Assembly: GCA_943367595.1 (NCBI GenBank)
Contig: CALRJS020000014.1
Span: 20,707-84,706 of the forward strand
Source of the DNA: MW101C3 sp943367595
Lineage (GTDB): Bacteria > Cyanobacteriota > Cyanobacteriia > PCC-6307 > Cyanobiaceae
Direction of reading: 5' to 3'
Length of the DNA: 64,000 nt
The position numbers and the translations under genes were made by a program. Shown in pieces: positions 41,920-49,784 of the stretch; the stretch's first letter is position 1; every line of letters begins with the position of its first letter. The notes beneath the pieces were generated by a model. That model did no database searches. It saw only the letters and a list, made by a program, of their open reading frames with translations, and was not told the DNA's origin.

Positions 41920-43881
41920 ATGAACAGCCAGCACACAGAATGCGAAGGCCGCCGCGACGATGGCCTGTTGTCCCGCCTGCCCGAGCAACGCTGGCAGTTG
42001 CCGGCGCCCCTGCCGGCCCCGGAGGCCAGTGACCCGGCAGCCAGGGATAGCGCTGCCGCGCTGGCCACCCTGGGCCTGCCGCCCGAACTGCTGGCCGTGC
42101 TGCGCCGGCGGGGCTTTGACGGTGCGGCAGCGATCACAGCCCTGCTGGACCCCCCCGCCGCCCCCGATCCACAGCAGCATTTCCAGGACCTGGGCGTGGC
42201 CGTGGACCGCCTGGTGCTGGCCTGTGGGCGAAGCGAAGCCGTGGCGATCTGCGGCGACTACGACGCTGACGGCATGACCAGCACGGCTCTGCTGGTGGGC
42301 GTGCTGGAGCGGCTGGGCGCCCGGCCGGTGGCGGCGATTCCCAGCCGTCAGGACGACGGCTATGGTCTCAACACGGCGATGGTGGAGCGCCTGGCCGGCG
42401 ACGGCATCCGCCTGCTGGTGACGGTGGACAACGGCATCGCCGCCGCGGACGCCCTGAACCGGGCCCGGGAGCTGCAGGTGGACGTGATCCTCACCGATCA
42501 CCACACCATTCCGCCCGATCCACCGCCTTACCTGGCGCTGCTGCATCCCGCCCGCACCCCCGAAGCCTCGCCCTACCGAGGCCTGGCCGGAGTGGGGCTC
42601 GCCTACGTGCTGGCGGTGGCGCTGGCGGAGCGGTTGAAGCGCGCGGATGCCACCGGCATGGCGCTCGACCTGTTCTGCATCGGCACGATCGCGGACATGG
42701 CGCCCTTGCACGGGGTGAACCGCCGCTGGCTTCAGGACGGCCTTTGCCGCCTGCAGGGCTCCGCGCTGCCGGGACTGCAGGCCCTGCAGCGGCTGGCTGG
42801 ACTCGGGGAGCGACCGCTGGATGCCATGGCGGTGGCCTTTCAGATCGCGCCGCGGATCAATGCCGTCGGCCGGCTCGGGGATCCCCAGCTGGTGGTCGAC
42901 CTGCTGACCACCGCAGATCTGGAGTGCGCCATGGACCTGGCCCAGCAGTGCGAGGCGCTCAACCGGCAGCGCCGCGACCTCTGCGACGCGATCGAAGCGG
43001 AGGCGGTGGCGCTGGTGGAAGCCGACGGACCCGAGCGCAGCCCCTTTCTGCTGTTGGCCCAGAGCCATTGGCACCACGGTGTGATCGGCGTGGTGGCGGC
43101 CCGACTGGTGGAGCGCTTCGGTGCGCCGGTGGCCCTGCTGGCCGGCGAGGGCAATGGGCTGCTGCGGGCTTCGGTGCGGGCGCCCAAGGGGTTTGCGGTG
43201 GATGCGGCGCTGCGGGCCTGCCACGACCTGCTTGAACGTCACGGCGGCCACCCCGCCGCCGGTGGTTTCACGGTGCGGGCCGAAAACGTCGCGGCGCTTC
43301 ACGACGCACTCAGCGCCATCGCCAGCACCAATGCCACCCCCCTGGGCGGCGGACTGCCGGTGGAGCCGGAAGCACGGCTGGCGCTCGATCGCATCGACAG
43401 GTCCTTCTGGCTCTGCCTGCAGCGGCTGGAGCCGTTCGGTGCCGGCCATGAAACGCCTGTGTTCTGGAGCCAGCAGTGCCGCGTGGTGGAGCAGCGCAGC
43501 CTGCGGGGCGGCCATCTGCAGCTGGTGCTGGAGCAGAACGGCATCCGGCAGCGGGCGATCGCCTGGCGCTGGCAAGGGGAAGGAACGGTGCCGGCCGTGG
43601 TGGACGTGGCCTTTCGCCTGCGGCTCAACCACTGGCAAGGCGAGGAACGCCTGCAGCTGGAAGTGGCGGGCCTGCGCGAGAGCGGTGGGGGCGAGGTGCT
43701 GCTGCAGCGCCGCCAGCGCGCCTACTGGTGCCGGGTGGAGGCGGAGGAGCTGCGTATCCGCAATGCCTCAGGCGAAGAAATGGGCATCCCCCTTCACGAA
43801 ACGAACGTGCAGGGGGAGCGGCACCCCTACCTGCAGGGGCTGATTGATGAAGCGACCCTGGCACTGGGCCTGGCGGCCTGA
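41920..43881 (+). CDS. recJ: single-stranded-DNA-specific exonuclease RecJ
   Basis: A 653-residue 5'-3' exonuclease of the DHH family. It has the metal motif ICGDYDADGMTSTALLVG, the second VTVDNGIAAADALN, the DHH motif LTDHHTIPPDPPPY, and the DHHA1 region with HGVIGVVAARLVERFG and HGGHPAAGGFTV. All catalytic Asp/His residues are present. The C-terminal OB domain is followed by an about 100-residue extension. It shares a very short divergent promoter region with the CbbY-like gene. Confidence 0.94.
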   Translation: MNSQHTECEGRRDDGLLSRLPEQRWQLPAPLPAPEASDPAARDSAAALATLGLPPELLAVLRRRGFDGAAAITALLDPPAAPDPQQHFQDLGVAVDRLVLACGRSEAVAICGDYDADGMTSTALLVGVLERLGARPVAAIPSRQDDGYGLNTAMVERLAGDGIRLLVTVDNGIAAADALNRARELQVDVILTDHHTIPPDPPPYLALLHPARTPEASPYRGLAGVGLAYVLAVALAERLKRADATGMALDLFCIGTIADMAPLHGVNRRWLQDGLCRLQGSALPGLQALQRLAGLGERPLDAMAVAFQIAPRINAVGRLGDPQLVVDLLTTADLECAMDLAQQCEALNRQRRDLCDAIEAEAVALVEADGPERSPFLLLAQSHWHHGVIGVVAARLVERFGAPVALLAGEGNGLLRASVRAPKGFAVDAALRACHDLLERHGGHPAAGGFTVRAENVAALHDALSAIASTNATPLGGGLPVEPEARLALDRIDRSFWLCLQRLEPFGAGHETPVFWSQQCRVVEQRSLRGGHLQLVLEQNGIRQRAIAWRWQGEGTVPAVVDVAFRLRLNHWQGEERLQLEVAGLRESGGGEVLLQRRQRAYWCRVEAEELRIRNASGEEMGIPLHETNVQGERHPYLQGLIDEATLALGLAA

Positions 43882-43943
43882 AGGGTGCATGTGCGCAGCA
43901 AGTGTGCCTGCGCCGGACGCGTGGTCAGCGCAAGGGCTGCAGG

Positions 43944-43993
43944 CTCAGAGGGCGCCGCGCCGGTACAACTCAGAGCGCGCCGCGCCGATAGAA
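43944..43993. repeat. 25-bp tandem duplication at the 3' end of psb30
   Basis: Two 25-bp units at 43944-43968 and 43969-43993 match at 22 of 25 positions. The right unit contains the final codons and stop of psb30; the left unit is a copy placed just after the stop. On the minus strand the copy still reads YRRGAL-stop, but in a different frame from the gene. Confidence 0.85.
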
Positions 43994-44077
43994 AAGGATG
44001 AAGATCACGGCCGGGCCGGCCAGGGTGATCAGAGCCAGGGCGAGGAAGTTGGCGATCAGATGGAAATCAATACCCAT
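43970..44077 (-). CDS. psb30: photosystem II protein Psb30 (Ycf12)
   Basis: A 35-residue protein reading MGIDFHLIANFLALALITLA followed by GPAVIFILFYRRGAL. One membrane helix with the conserved GPxVIFxLFYRRG end identifies Psb30/Ycf12, a small subunit near cytochrome b559 at the edge of photosystem II. It is too short for most gene callers. ATG 44077; the next in-frame start options are absent. It is divergent from the YkgJ-type gene, with 117 bases between starts that hold an inverted repeat. The gene's last codons are duplicated just downstream. Confidence 0.93.
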   Translation of the reverse strand: MGIDFHLIANFLALALITLAGPAVIFILFYRRGAL

Positions 44078-44158
44078 GGTCCGAAAGCTCGCAAGGAAAG
44101 CGCTCTGCGGGGCAGCCTAAGGGTCGTTGTGACGGGCATCCCGGTGGCGACCATGCCA

Positions 44159-44177
44159 CTGTGACGGCTTGTCACAG
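44159..44177. promoter_or_regulatory. inverted repeat, possible operator
   Basis: CTGTGAC-GGCTT-GTCACAG, 7-bp perfect arms. It is between divergent psb30 (start 44077) and the YkgJ gene (start 44195). It resembles a CRP-type TGTGA/TCACA site but with a 7-base rather than 6-base gap. Only 17 bases separate it from the YkgJ start, so it would act as a repressor site there or as a distal site for psb30. Confidence 0.5.
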
Positions 44178-44194
44178 CAACGCGGGGTGGCCTG

Positions 44195-44599
44195 ATGGTC
44201 TGCGGAACCCATTGGAGCTGCATCTCCGGATGTGGAGCCTGCTGTCGCCTTGATCCCGAGGAGCGGAGCGAGGCCCTTGAAGCGCTCAATCCCCGGCAAC
44301 GGGAGACCTACCTGTCGATGGTGGGCGCGGACGGCTGGTGCCGCCACTTCGACACCGGCTCCCGCCGCTGCAGGATCTACGCCGAGCGGCCCGATTTCTG
44401 CCAGGTGAGCCAGCTGGCCGGCCTGTTCGGGGTGCCAGCGGCGGAAAGCGAGGCCTTCGCGATCCGCTGCTGCCAGCAGCAGATCCGCAGCGAATTCGGT
44501 GGACGCAGCAGGGAGCTGCGCCGCTTTGAACGGGCCACCCGTCGGGCACCGGCGCCGCTGAACGACCAACCTGGTTCTGTTGCCTCCTGCCCTTCATGA
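44195..44599 (+). CDS. YkgJ-family cysteine cluster protein
   Basis: A 134-residue protein with the Cys cluster CISGCGACCRL, GWCRHFDTGSRRCRIYAERP and DFCQVS, the order typical of YkgJ (a zinc or iron-sulfur chelating fold of unknown function). The last 40 residues are basic. ATGA overlap with the first GDT1-like gene downstream suggests a link with metal handling, here inferred only from the operon. Confidence 0.86.
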   Translation: MVCGTHWSCISGCGACCRLDPEERSEALEALNPRQRETYLSMVGADGWCRHFDTGSRRCRIYAERPDFCQVSQLAGLFGVPAAESEAFAIRCCQQQIRSEFGGRSRELRRFERATRRAPAPLNDQPGSVASCPS

Positions 44600-45006
44600 G
44601 CGCCACCAACGACCCCGGCACCGGGCCAGCCGCAGATCCTGCGCCCCTGCCGGCCGATGCCCCAAATACAGGCGGAGCCGTCCTGCCGGCCTCGTTTGTG
44701 AGCATCCTGTTCACCACCTTCACCACGGTGTTTCTGGCGGAACTGGGCGACAAGACCCAGCTGGCCGCCCTGTTGTTATCCGCCCAGTCCGGACGACCCG
44801 GGGTGGTGTTCCTTGGGGCGGCGCTGGCGCTGATCTGCTCCAGCCTGGTGGGGGTGCTGCTCGGCCGCTGGCTGGCCACGGTGCTCCCGCCGCAACGCCT
44901 CGAACTGATCGCGGGGGTGCTGATGGTGGCGCTGGGACTCTGGCTGGGTGTTCAGGCGGCGGTGCAACTGCTGCAGCCCCCCGCAGCCGCCCTGCTGCTT
45001 CCTTGA
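44596..45006 (+). CDS. GDT1/UPF0016 family transporter, half-size (first copy)
   Basis: A 136-residue membrane protein with one UPF0016 repeat: VFLAELGDKTQLAALLLSAQ (the E-x-G-D-K-T signature), then LGAALALICSSLVGVLLGRWL and LELIAGVLMVALGLWLGVQA. It carries an about 35-residue Ala/Pro-rich N-terminal tail. Full-length GDT1/TMEM165/Mnx proteins have two such repeats and export or import Mn2+/Ca2+. Here a second half-size gene lies 265 bases downstream, so the active form is probably a heterodimer. Role in supplying or clearing manganese near photosystem II is inference. Confidence 0.88.
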   Translation: MSATNDPGTGPAADPAPLPADAPNTGGAVLPASFVSILFTTFTTVFLAELGDKTQLAALLLSAQSGRPGVVFLGAALALICSSLVGVLLGRWLATVLPPQRLELIAGVLMVALGLWLGVQAAVQLLQPPAAALLLP

Positions 45007-45066
45007 TCCAGCCGGCTGGGGTTGATCCTTCCCCCGGCTTGATCGTCTCGAGACGTTGATCTCCCC

Positions 45067-45166
45067 TTGGATGGATCGACTTGGATGGATCGACTGCTTG
45101 GTTGATCCATCCCGGCTGATCCACTCCTGGTTGATCCACTGCTTGAGTGATCGTCTCCTTGGTTGT
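45067..45166. repeat. degenerate tandem array, 14-16 bp period
   Basis: Two perfect 14-bp copies of TTGGATGGATCGAC (45067-45080, 45081-45094) are followed by diverged copies of a GGTTGATCCACTGCT word to about 45166. The array lies between the two GDT1-like genes, in a 265-base gap with no other feature. Confidence 0.75.
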
Positions 45167-45271
45167 TCGTCGCACGGATTCAGTTGGCCCGGGTGGAGCG
45201 CCCGGTTGAGCCAACACTCCCCCTGACCAAACCGCTGTAATCCCGGTCCACCCGTTCACCCCCTCGATCCG

Positions 45272-45556
45272 ATGCAACTTCCGCTGCTGGCCTCCACCTT
45301 CCTCACGGTGTTCGTGGCAGAACTCGGTGACAAAACCCAGCTGACGATCGTGACGATCAGCGGCACCTCCAGCAACACCCTGGCGGTGTTTCTCGGCAGT
45401 GCCGGTGCGCTGGTGCTGGCCAGCCTGCTGGGAGCCCTGGCCGGGGGGTCTCTCTCCTCGCTGATCCCGCCGGCCGCCCTGCAGCTGGCCGCCTCGCTGG
45501 GGTTTCTGGTGATCGGCAGCCGCCTGCTGATCCGGGTGCGGCAGGAGGCTTCGTAA
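45272..45556 (+). CDS. GDT1/UPF0016 family transporter, half-size (second copy)
   Basis: A 94-residue membrane protein that is almost only one UPF0016 repeat: TVFVAELGDKTQLTIVTISG, LGSAGALVLASLLGALAGGSL and LQLAASLGFLVIGSRLLIRV. It has no tail, unlike its partner. The ELGDKT signature is intact. Paired with the upstream half-gene it would complete the two-repeat transporter. A stem-loop follows at 45576. Confidence 0.88.
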   Translation: MQLPLLASTFLTVFVAELGDKTQLTIVTISGTSSNTLAVFLGSAGALVLASLLGALAGGSLSSLIPPAALQLAASLGFLVIGSRLLIRVRQEAS

Positions 45557-45575
45557 AGTCTTTGCCAAGACGCCA

Positions 45576-45608
45576 GTTCCCGGGGGCTCCGCTGCACGCC
45601 CCGGGAAC
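45576..45608 (+). terminator. stem-loop after the second GDT1-like gene
   Basis: Arms GTTCCCGGGG (45576-45585) and CCCCGGGAAC (45599-45608), 10-bp perfect, with a 13-base loop. No T-run follows, so termination may be factor-assisted or the hairpin may stabilise the mRNA 3' end. Confidence 0.6.
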
Positions 45609-45661
45609 CGCCATCCCTTTCCCCGTTCCTGGCTCCAACCCTGTCTCTCCCCGCTGCTCCG

Positions 45662-48007
45662 ATGAAGTTTTCGGTCGCTGACCTGCTCGACCACCTGCCC
45701 GAATCCGATGTTCTGCCGGTCGAGCAGCTCGAGAAGGCACTCGGTCTGAGCCTCACGCCCGACAAGCAACACCTCCGCATCGCCCTGGCAGGCCTTGAAA
45801 AAGTGGGGCTGCTGGAGTCGAACGAGGCCGGCATCTCACGCCGCACCGACGACAGCCTGATCGAGGCTCGGCTGCGCTGCTCCAGCAAAGGCTTCTGCTT
45901 CGCTCTGCGCGAAGACGGCGGCGATGACATTTACATTCGCGACCACCAGCTCAATCACGCCTGGAACGGCGATCGGGTGCTGGTGCGGATCACGCGGGAG
46001 GGCGGGCGCCGTCGCTCTCCGGAAGGCGGCGTGCAATGCATCCTCGAGCGGGCCACTGCCAGCCTGTTGGCTCAGGTGGAGCAACAGGACGACCGGCTGG
46101 TGGCCGTGCCGCTCGACGACCGGCTGCTGACCACCGTGGCCCTGCCCGCGGAGGATGCCGTCTACCTCGACCCCGCGGCCGAATCGGTGGTGGAGGTGCG
46201 GCTCGATCGCTACCCGGTGGCCCAGTTCCCTCCCCAGGGCCATGTGGCGCGGCGTCTGCCGATCAAAGGGGGTGAGGAGGCAGACCTGGATCTGCTGCTC
46301 ACCAAGCATGGCCTGCGCGAACGGGCCAGCGCCCCCCGCGCCAGCCTGCGCAGCCCCAACGACAAGGGCCGCACCGATCTCACCGGCCTGCCCACCCTGC
46401 TGCTGCGGCCCTGGCAGGGAGCGGAGGCACCGGAACTGCCGGCCCTCTCCCTGGAGGAAAGCGACGAAGGCCTGCGGGTGTGGATCCACAGCCCCGCCGT
46501 GGCTGAGCGGATCACCCCCGGCAGCGCCACCGACCAATGGCTGCGCCAGCAGGGTTCGGCCTACTGCCTTGGCAAGCGCTGGTTGCCGCTGCTGAGCCCG
46601 GCGCTCGCCAAGGCCACCGCCTTCCGGCCCGGCGAATCCGCCGCCGCCGTATCGGTGGCCCTGACAATCACGCCGGAAGGGCAGCTGAGCCACTACCGCT
46701 TCGCCCTCACCACGATCCGCCCCGACGCCGAGGTGGACGCCGGTGCCCTGGAGGCCCTGGCAGACCGCAAGCCGAAGGCCCGCACGGTGCCGGCCTCGCT
46801 CAAGGCGCTCAAAACCGTCCTGCCCGAGCTGGAACGCCTGATGGCGGTGGGTCGTGGTCTGCAGGAGCAGCGGCTGGCAGCCGGATCCGTTGATCTCGAC
46901 CTGCCCTTCCCCCCGCTGGACGTGCTCGGTGATCTGCGCACGCCCGAACCCGATGAGCACCACCGCGGCTGGATGATCGCCCTGCCCCCCACCCAGCCGC
47001 TGGCGCTGCTGCGGGAAGTGGTGCTGCTGGCAGGCCGCGCCCTGGGCCATCACCTGCAGGCGCTCCAGCTGCCGGCCCTGTATGCGGTGCAGGCGGCGCC
47101 CGATCCCGCCGAAATCAACGAGGTGGCCAAAGCCGCCCTGGCCCTCGATGTGCCCCTTGATCTGGACGACGAGGGCAATGCCCCCGCTCCTGGCGTGCTG
47201 GCTACGATCTTCGCCGCCAGCGAACGCCGCCGCGGCTTGCAGCACCAGCTCAGTGAGGTGCTCAGACCTGTGCAGATCAGCCTGGAGCCGGGGCCCAACC
47301 TGCTGGCCGGTGAAGCGCAGGCCTACGCCCCCTGGTGCCTGGCTACCTCCTCCTACGCCGATCTTTGGAACCAGCAGGTGCTGGTGCTGCTGCTCACCGA
47401 GGGCAAGGATCGTCCGAGCGTGCGCCATAAAACCCGGGTCGACCTGGCCTCCGATGCCTGCCACGGCCAGATCGACTGGCCACTGCTGCCTCCCAGCCAG
47501 ATGGCCGAGCTGCAGCAATCCCGCAGCGTGTCCCTGCTGCAGCGCCTGAATGGCCGGGCTCGCTTCGTCGCCGACCTCCAGGGCGACCTGCTGGCGATGG
47601 CCCAGGCCCGCGCCGCCGAACCGCTGGTGGGCGAGACCCTCACCGGTGTGATCAGCGGCGTGCAGAGCTACGGCTTCTTCGTGGAAATTCCCCCTTCCCT
47701 GGTGGAGGGCCTCGTGCACGTGAGCTCGCTCAAGGACGACTGGTACGAGTACCGCTCCCGCCAGAACCGGCTGGTGGGGCGCAAGAACCGTCGCACTTAC
47801 ATGCTGGGCGACGCCGTTGAGGTGACCATCCTCAAGGTTGACGCCCTGCGCCATCAGATCGATCTGGCGGCGATCCTGCCGGACGACGACGGCAGCGGCA
47901 GTGAGCCTGGCGGTGCAGGCCACTTCAGCGGGGATACCGGCGCTGAAGATGGCGCGGGCGCCGACGGTCAAGGCGGCAACGAAACCGAGACCGACACGGA
48001 GGCCTGA
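45662..48007 (+). CDS. RNB-fold (RNase II/R-like) protein lacking catalytic residues, with S1 domain
   Basis: A 781-residue protein with RNase R-type layout. A winged-helix start lies at 1-60, and cold-shock-like domains at about 70-225 (GFCFALREDGGDDIYIRDHQ). The RNB-like core is 237-590 and an intact S1 domain is 655-740 (GETLTGVISGVQSYGFFVEI, GLVHVSSLKDDWYEY). The core keeps RTDLTGLP (237-244) and VWIHSPAVAERITPGSATDQ. However, the metal-binding D-x(6)-D-x-DD cluster expected right after is replaced by a segment rich in Pro, Leu and Glu (245-265). The SPIRRYxDL motif with the catalytic Arg reads ATSSYADL (561-568). It should bind RNA but not cleave it. An acidic Gly-rich tail ends the protein. 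Confidence 0.88.
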   Translation: MKFSVADLLDHLPESDVLPVEQLEKALGLSLTPDKQHLRIALAGLEKVGLLESNEAGISRRTDDSLIEARLRCSSKGFCFALREDGGDDIYIRDHQLNHAWNGDRVLVRITREGGRRRSPEGGVQCILERATASLLAQVEQQDDRLVAVPLDDRLLTTVALPAEDAVYLDPAAESVVEVRLDRYPVAQFPPQGHVARRLPIKGGEEADLDLLLTKHGLRERASAPRASLRSPNDKGRTDLTGLPTLLLRPWQGAEAPELPALSLEESDEGLRVWIHSPAVAERITPGSATDQWLRQQGSAYCLGKRWLPLLSPALAKATAFRPGESAAAVSVALTITPEGQLSHYRFALTTIRPDAEVDAGALEALADRKPKARTVPASLKALKTVLPELERLMAVGRGLQEQRLAAGSVDLDLPFPPLDVLGDLRTPEPDEHHRGWMIALPPTQPLALLREVVLLAGRALGHHLQALQLPALYAVQAAPDPAEINEVAKAALALDVPLDLDDEGNAPAPGVLATIFAASERRRGLQHQLSEVLRPVQISLEPGPNLLAGEAQAYAPWCLATSSYADLWNQQVLVLLLTEGKDRPSVRHKTRVDLASDACHGQIDWPLLPPSQMAELQQSRSVSLLQRLNGRARFVADLQGDLLAMAQARAAEPLVGETLTGVISGVQSYGFFVEIPPSLVEGLVHVSSLKDDWYEYRSRQNRLVGRKNRRTYMLGDAVEVTILKVDALRHQIDLAAILPDDDGSGSEPGGAGHFSGDTGAEDGAGADGQGGNETETDTEA

Positions 48008-48010
48008 GCG

Positions 48011-48634
48011 ATGGACCCGGTGGTTCTGGCGGTCTCTGGCGCGTCCGCCATGCCGCTGGCGGAACGGGCCCTGCAGCTGCTGCTGCAGGCCGGCCAGCCC
48101 GTGGAGCTGATCGTCAGCCGCGGCGCCATCACCGTCTGGCTGGCGGAGCAGGGCCTGCGCATTCCCGTCGAGCCTGAAGCCCAGACGGCGTTCTGGCTGC
48201 AGCGCACGGGCTGTGCCGATGGGCCGCTGCGCTGTCACCGCTGGAACGATCAGGCGGCGGCGATCGCCAGCGGCAGCTTCCGCACCCGCGGCATGGTGAT
48301 CCTGCCGGCCAGCATGGGCACGGTCGGGCGGATCAGCAGCGGTGTCGCGCTGGATCTGGTGGAGCGGGTCGCCGATGTGCACCTCAAGGAGGGCCGGCCG
48401 CTGGTGATCGCTCCGCGGGAGATGCCATGGAACCTGGTGCACCTGCGCAACCTCACCCAGCTGGCGGAGGCCGGTGCCCGGATCGCTCCGCCGATTCCCG
48501 CCTGGTACCAGCAGCCCCGCTCCCTCGAGGACATGGTCGATTTTCTGGTGATCCGTGTGTTCGATTCGCTGGGCTTCGAGCTCGGTGAGCTGCGCCGGTG
48601 GCAGGGTCCGATCGAGCTGCCGCTCCCCACCTGA
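48011..48634 (+). CDS. ubiX: flavin prenyltransferase UbiX
   Basis: A 207-residue flavoprotein-fold enzyme that makes prenylated FMN for UbiD-type decarboxylases. Visible: VLAVSGASAMPLAERALQLL, FRTRGMVILPASMGTVGRIS, ALDLVERVADVHLKEGRPLVI and REMPWNLVHLRNLTQLAEAG, all in the canonical order. The late motif with IPAWYQQPRSLEDMVDFLV is also standard. It starts 4 bases after the RNB gene, so the two are co-transcribed; the UbiD partner is elsewhere. Likely used in plastoquinone synthesis in cyanobacteria. Confidence 0.93.
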   Translation: MDPVVLAVSGASAMPLAERALQLLLQAGQPVELIVSRGAITVWLAEQGLRIPVEPEAQTAFWLQRTGCADGPLRCHRWNDQAAAIASGSFRTRGMVILPASMGTVGRISSGVALDLVERVADVHLKEGRPLVIAPREMPWNLVHLRNLTQLAEAGARIAPPIPAWYQQPRSLEDMVDFLVIRVFDSLGFELGELRRWQGPIELPLPT

Positions 48635-48642
48635 GACCCGCC

Positions 48643-49209
48643 GTGCTGCAACGCCTCCTGCTGCTGCCACTGCTCGCCCCGTTGCTGGCAGTGCTGCTGG
48701 TGGGTGCGCTCAACCCGCGGCCTGCCACCAGCCTGCGTCTGCTGATCTGGACCTCCCCGGCGCTGCCGATCGGTCTGTGGATCGCTGCGGCGGCCGGTGG
48801 TGGCGCCGCCCTGAGTGCGGGTGCCACGGCGCTGGCCCTCAGGGGTCAATCCCGGGTCGTCGTTCAGCGGCAACGCAGGGGCCTGGAGCCGTCAGCCCAG
48901 CAGGAACCCTGGGACCTGCCCCGCAGCGAGCCATCGCGGCGCCGCGAGGCACCCGTTGAAGCGCCCGAGCGCGGGCGCCCCTTTGCAGCAACGGCAGGCC
49001 CGGTGCGCGCCGCTGGAGACCCTGCCCCCACCGTGGCCGTCCCTTTTCGGGTGATCCGCCGCGCTGATCCAGGGATGGGTGCGGCAGGAGCGTCCGCTGC
49101 CGCCACCGCAGGTGCGGGCGCTCAGGGCTTTGCCACGGCTGCTGCTTCCCCCGCCGCAGGGGATGCCGGCGGGGATGGCTGGGAGGCGCCACCAAGCGAC
49201 GACTGGTGA
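48643..49209 (+). CDS. membrane-anchored hypothetical protein
   Basis: A 188-residue protein with two N-terminal membrane helices (LLLLPLLAPLLAVLLVGALN and LPIGLWIAAAAGGGAALSAG) and a long soluble tail rich in Arg, Pro, Ala and Gly. It lies 8 bases after ubiX and overlaps the DUF2996 gene by 4 (GTGA), so it belongs to this operon. The two-helix N-terminus resembles LapA-type proteins, but the identity is unproven. The start GTG 48643 is chosen because it gives the first helix directly. Confidence 0.7.
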   Translation: MLQRLLLLPLLAPLLAVLLVGALNPRPATSLRLLIWTSPALPIGLWIAAAAGGGAALSAGATALALRGQSRVVVQRQRRGLEPSAQQEPWDLPRSEPSRRREAPVEAPERGRPFAATAGPVRAAGDPAPTVAVPFRVIRRADPGMGAAGASAAATAGAGAQGFATAAASPAAGDAGGDGWEAPPSDDW

Positions 49210-49784
49210 ACCAGCCGGACGGCACCACCCCTAAAGTTCCCAGACCTGAACGCCAGATCCCCGTGCCGGTGAGCGAACCCAACGGAGCCGCCCCCACGCC
49301 ATCTGCCATGGGACCCGCGGATTCCACGCCTGCGGGCGAGGCAACACCGGCGCGTCCGGCAACGCCCGCTGCAGGGGCGGCGGCGCCCGCCGTCGAAAAG
49401 CCGGCCGCCAAAGCCAAGCCCCCGGCTGTGGAAGACAAGCCGTTTGCCGAATTCGTGCCGGAGATCTTCCTGCCGGCGCTGGCCAAGGAAATGCAGGCCT
49501 ACGGCGGACCCTCGCCGGAGCTGAGCTTTGAGCAGGCGCCGATGCCCGTTGTGGGCAGCGACTGCTGGGTGGTGAAGGGGTCGATGCCCCGGGGCCGGCG
49601 GTTCTGGCTGTGTTTCACCACCACCGACATCCACGGCCCCAAAACCTTCAGCCTGGCTGAATCCGGCAGCGAGCCGACCCTGTTGGAGTCGTTCCTGATC
49701 GACGAACGCAAAGCGACCCTGCCCCTGCTTGTGTCCCGGGTCGTGTCGCGGCTCAACGGCCAGAAGTGGCTCGGGCCCAACTGA
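49206..49784 (+). CDS. DUF2996 family protein
   Basis: A 192-residue protein. The N-terminal 75 residues are Ala/Pro-rich and low-complexity; the C-terminal part is the cyanobacterial DUF2996 domain: FAEFVPEIFLPALAKEMQAY, DCWVVKGSMPRGRRFWLCFT, and SLAESGSEPTLLESFLIDER followed by LVSRVVSRLNGQKWLGPN. Function unknown. The start is GTG 49206, coupled to the preceding gene. Confidence 0.85.
   Translation: MNQPDGTTPKVPRPERQIPVPVSEPNGAAPTPSAMGPADSTPAGEATPARPATPAAGAAAPAVEKPAAKAKPPAVEDKPFAEFVPEIFLPALAKEMQAYGGPSPELSFEQAPMPVVGSDCWVVKGSMPRGRRFWLCFTTTDIHGPKTFSLAESGSEPTLLESFLIDERKATLPLLVSRVVSRLNGQKWLGPN

Noticed and set aside
44159..44177. Exact SyCRP1/CRP site
   Set aside because: The half-sites TGTGA and TCACA are separated by 7 bases, not 6, so it was kept only as a general operator candidate.
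12625..48267. HIP1 palindromes (GCGATCGC) as a special element
   Set aside because: At least six copies were seen (for example 12625, 26301, 30105, 38430, 43555, 48260), mostly inside genes. HIP1 is a known widespread cyanobacterial motif, so it is not novel here.
45836..48670. Very long open frame (about 940 codons) antisense to the RNB and ubiX genes
   Set aside because: High-GC sequence gives long antisense frames. Its translation is His/Gln/Gly-rich without domains, while the sense strand encodes recognisable S1, cold-shock and UbiX domains.
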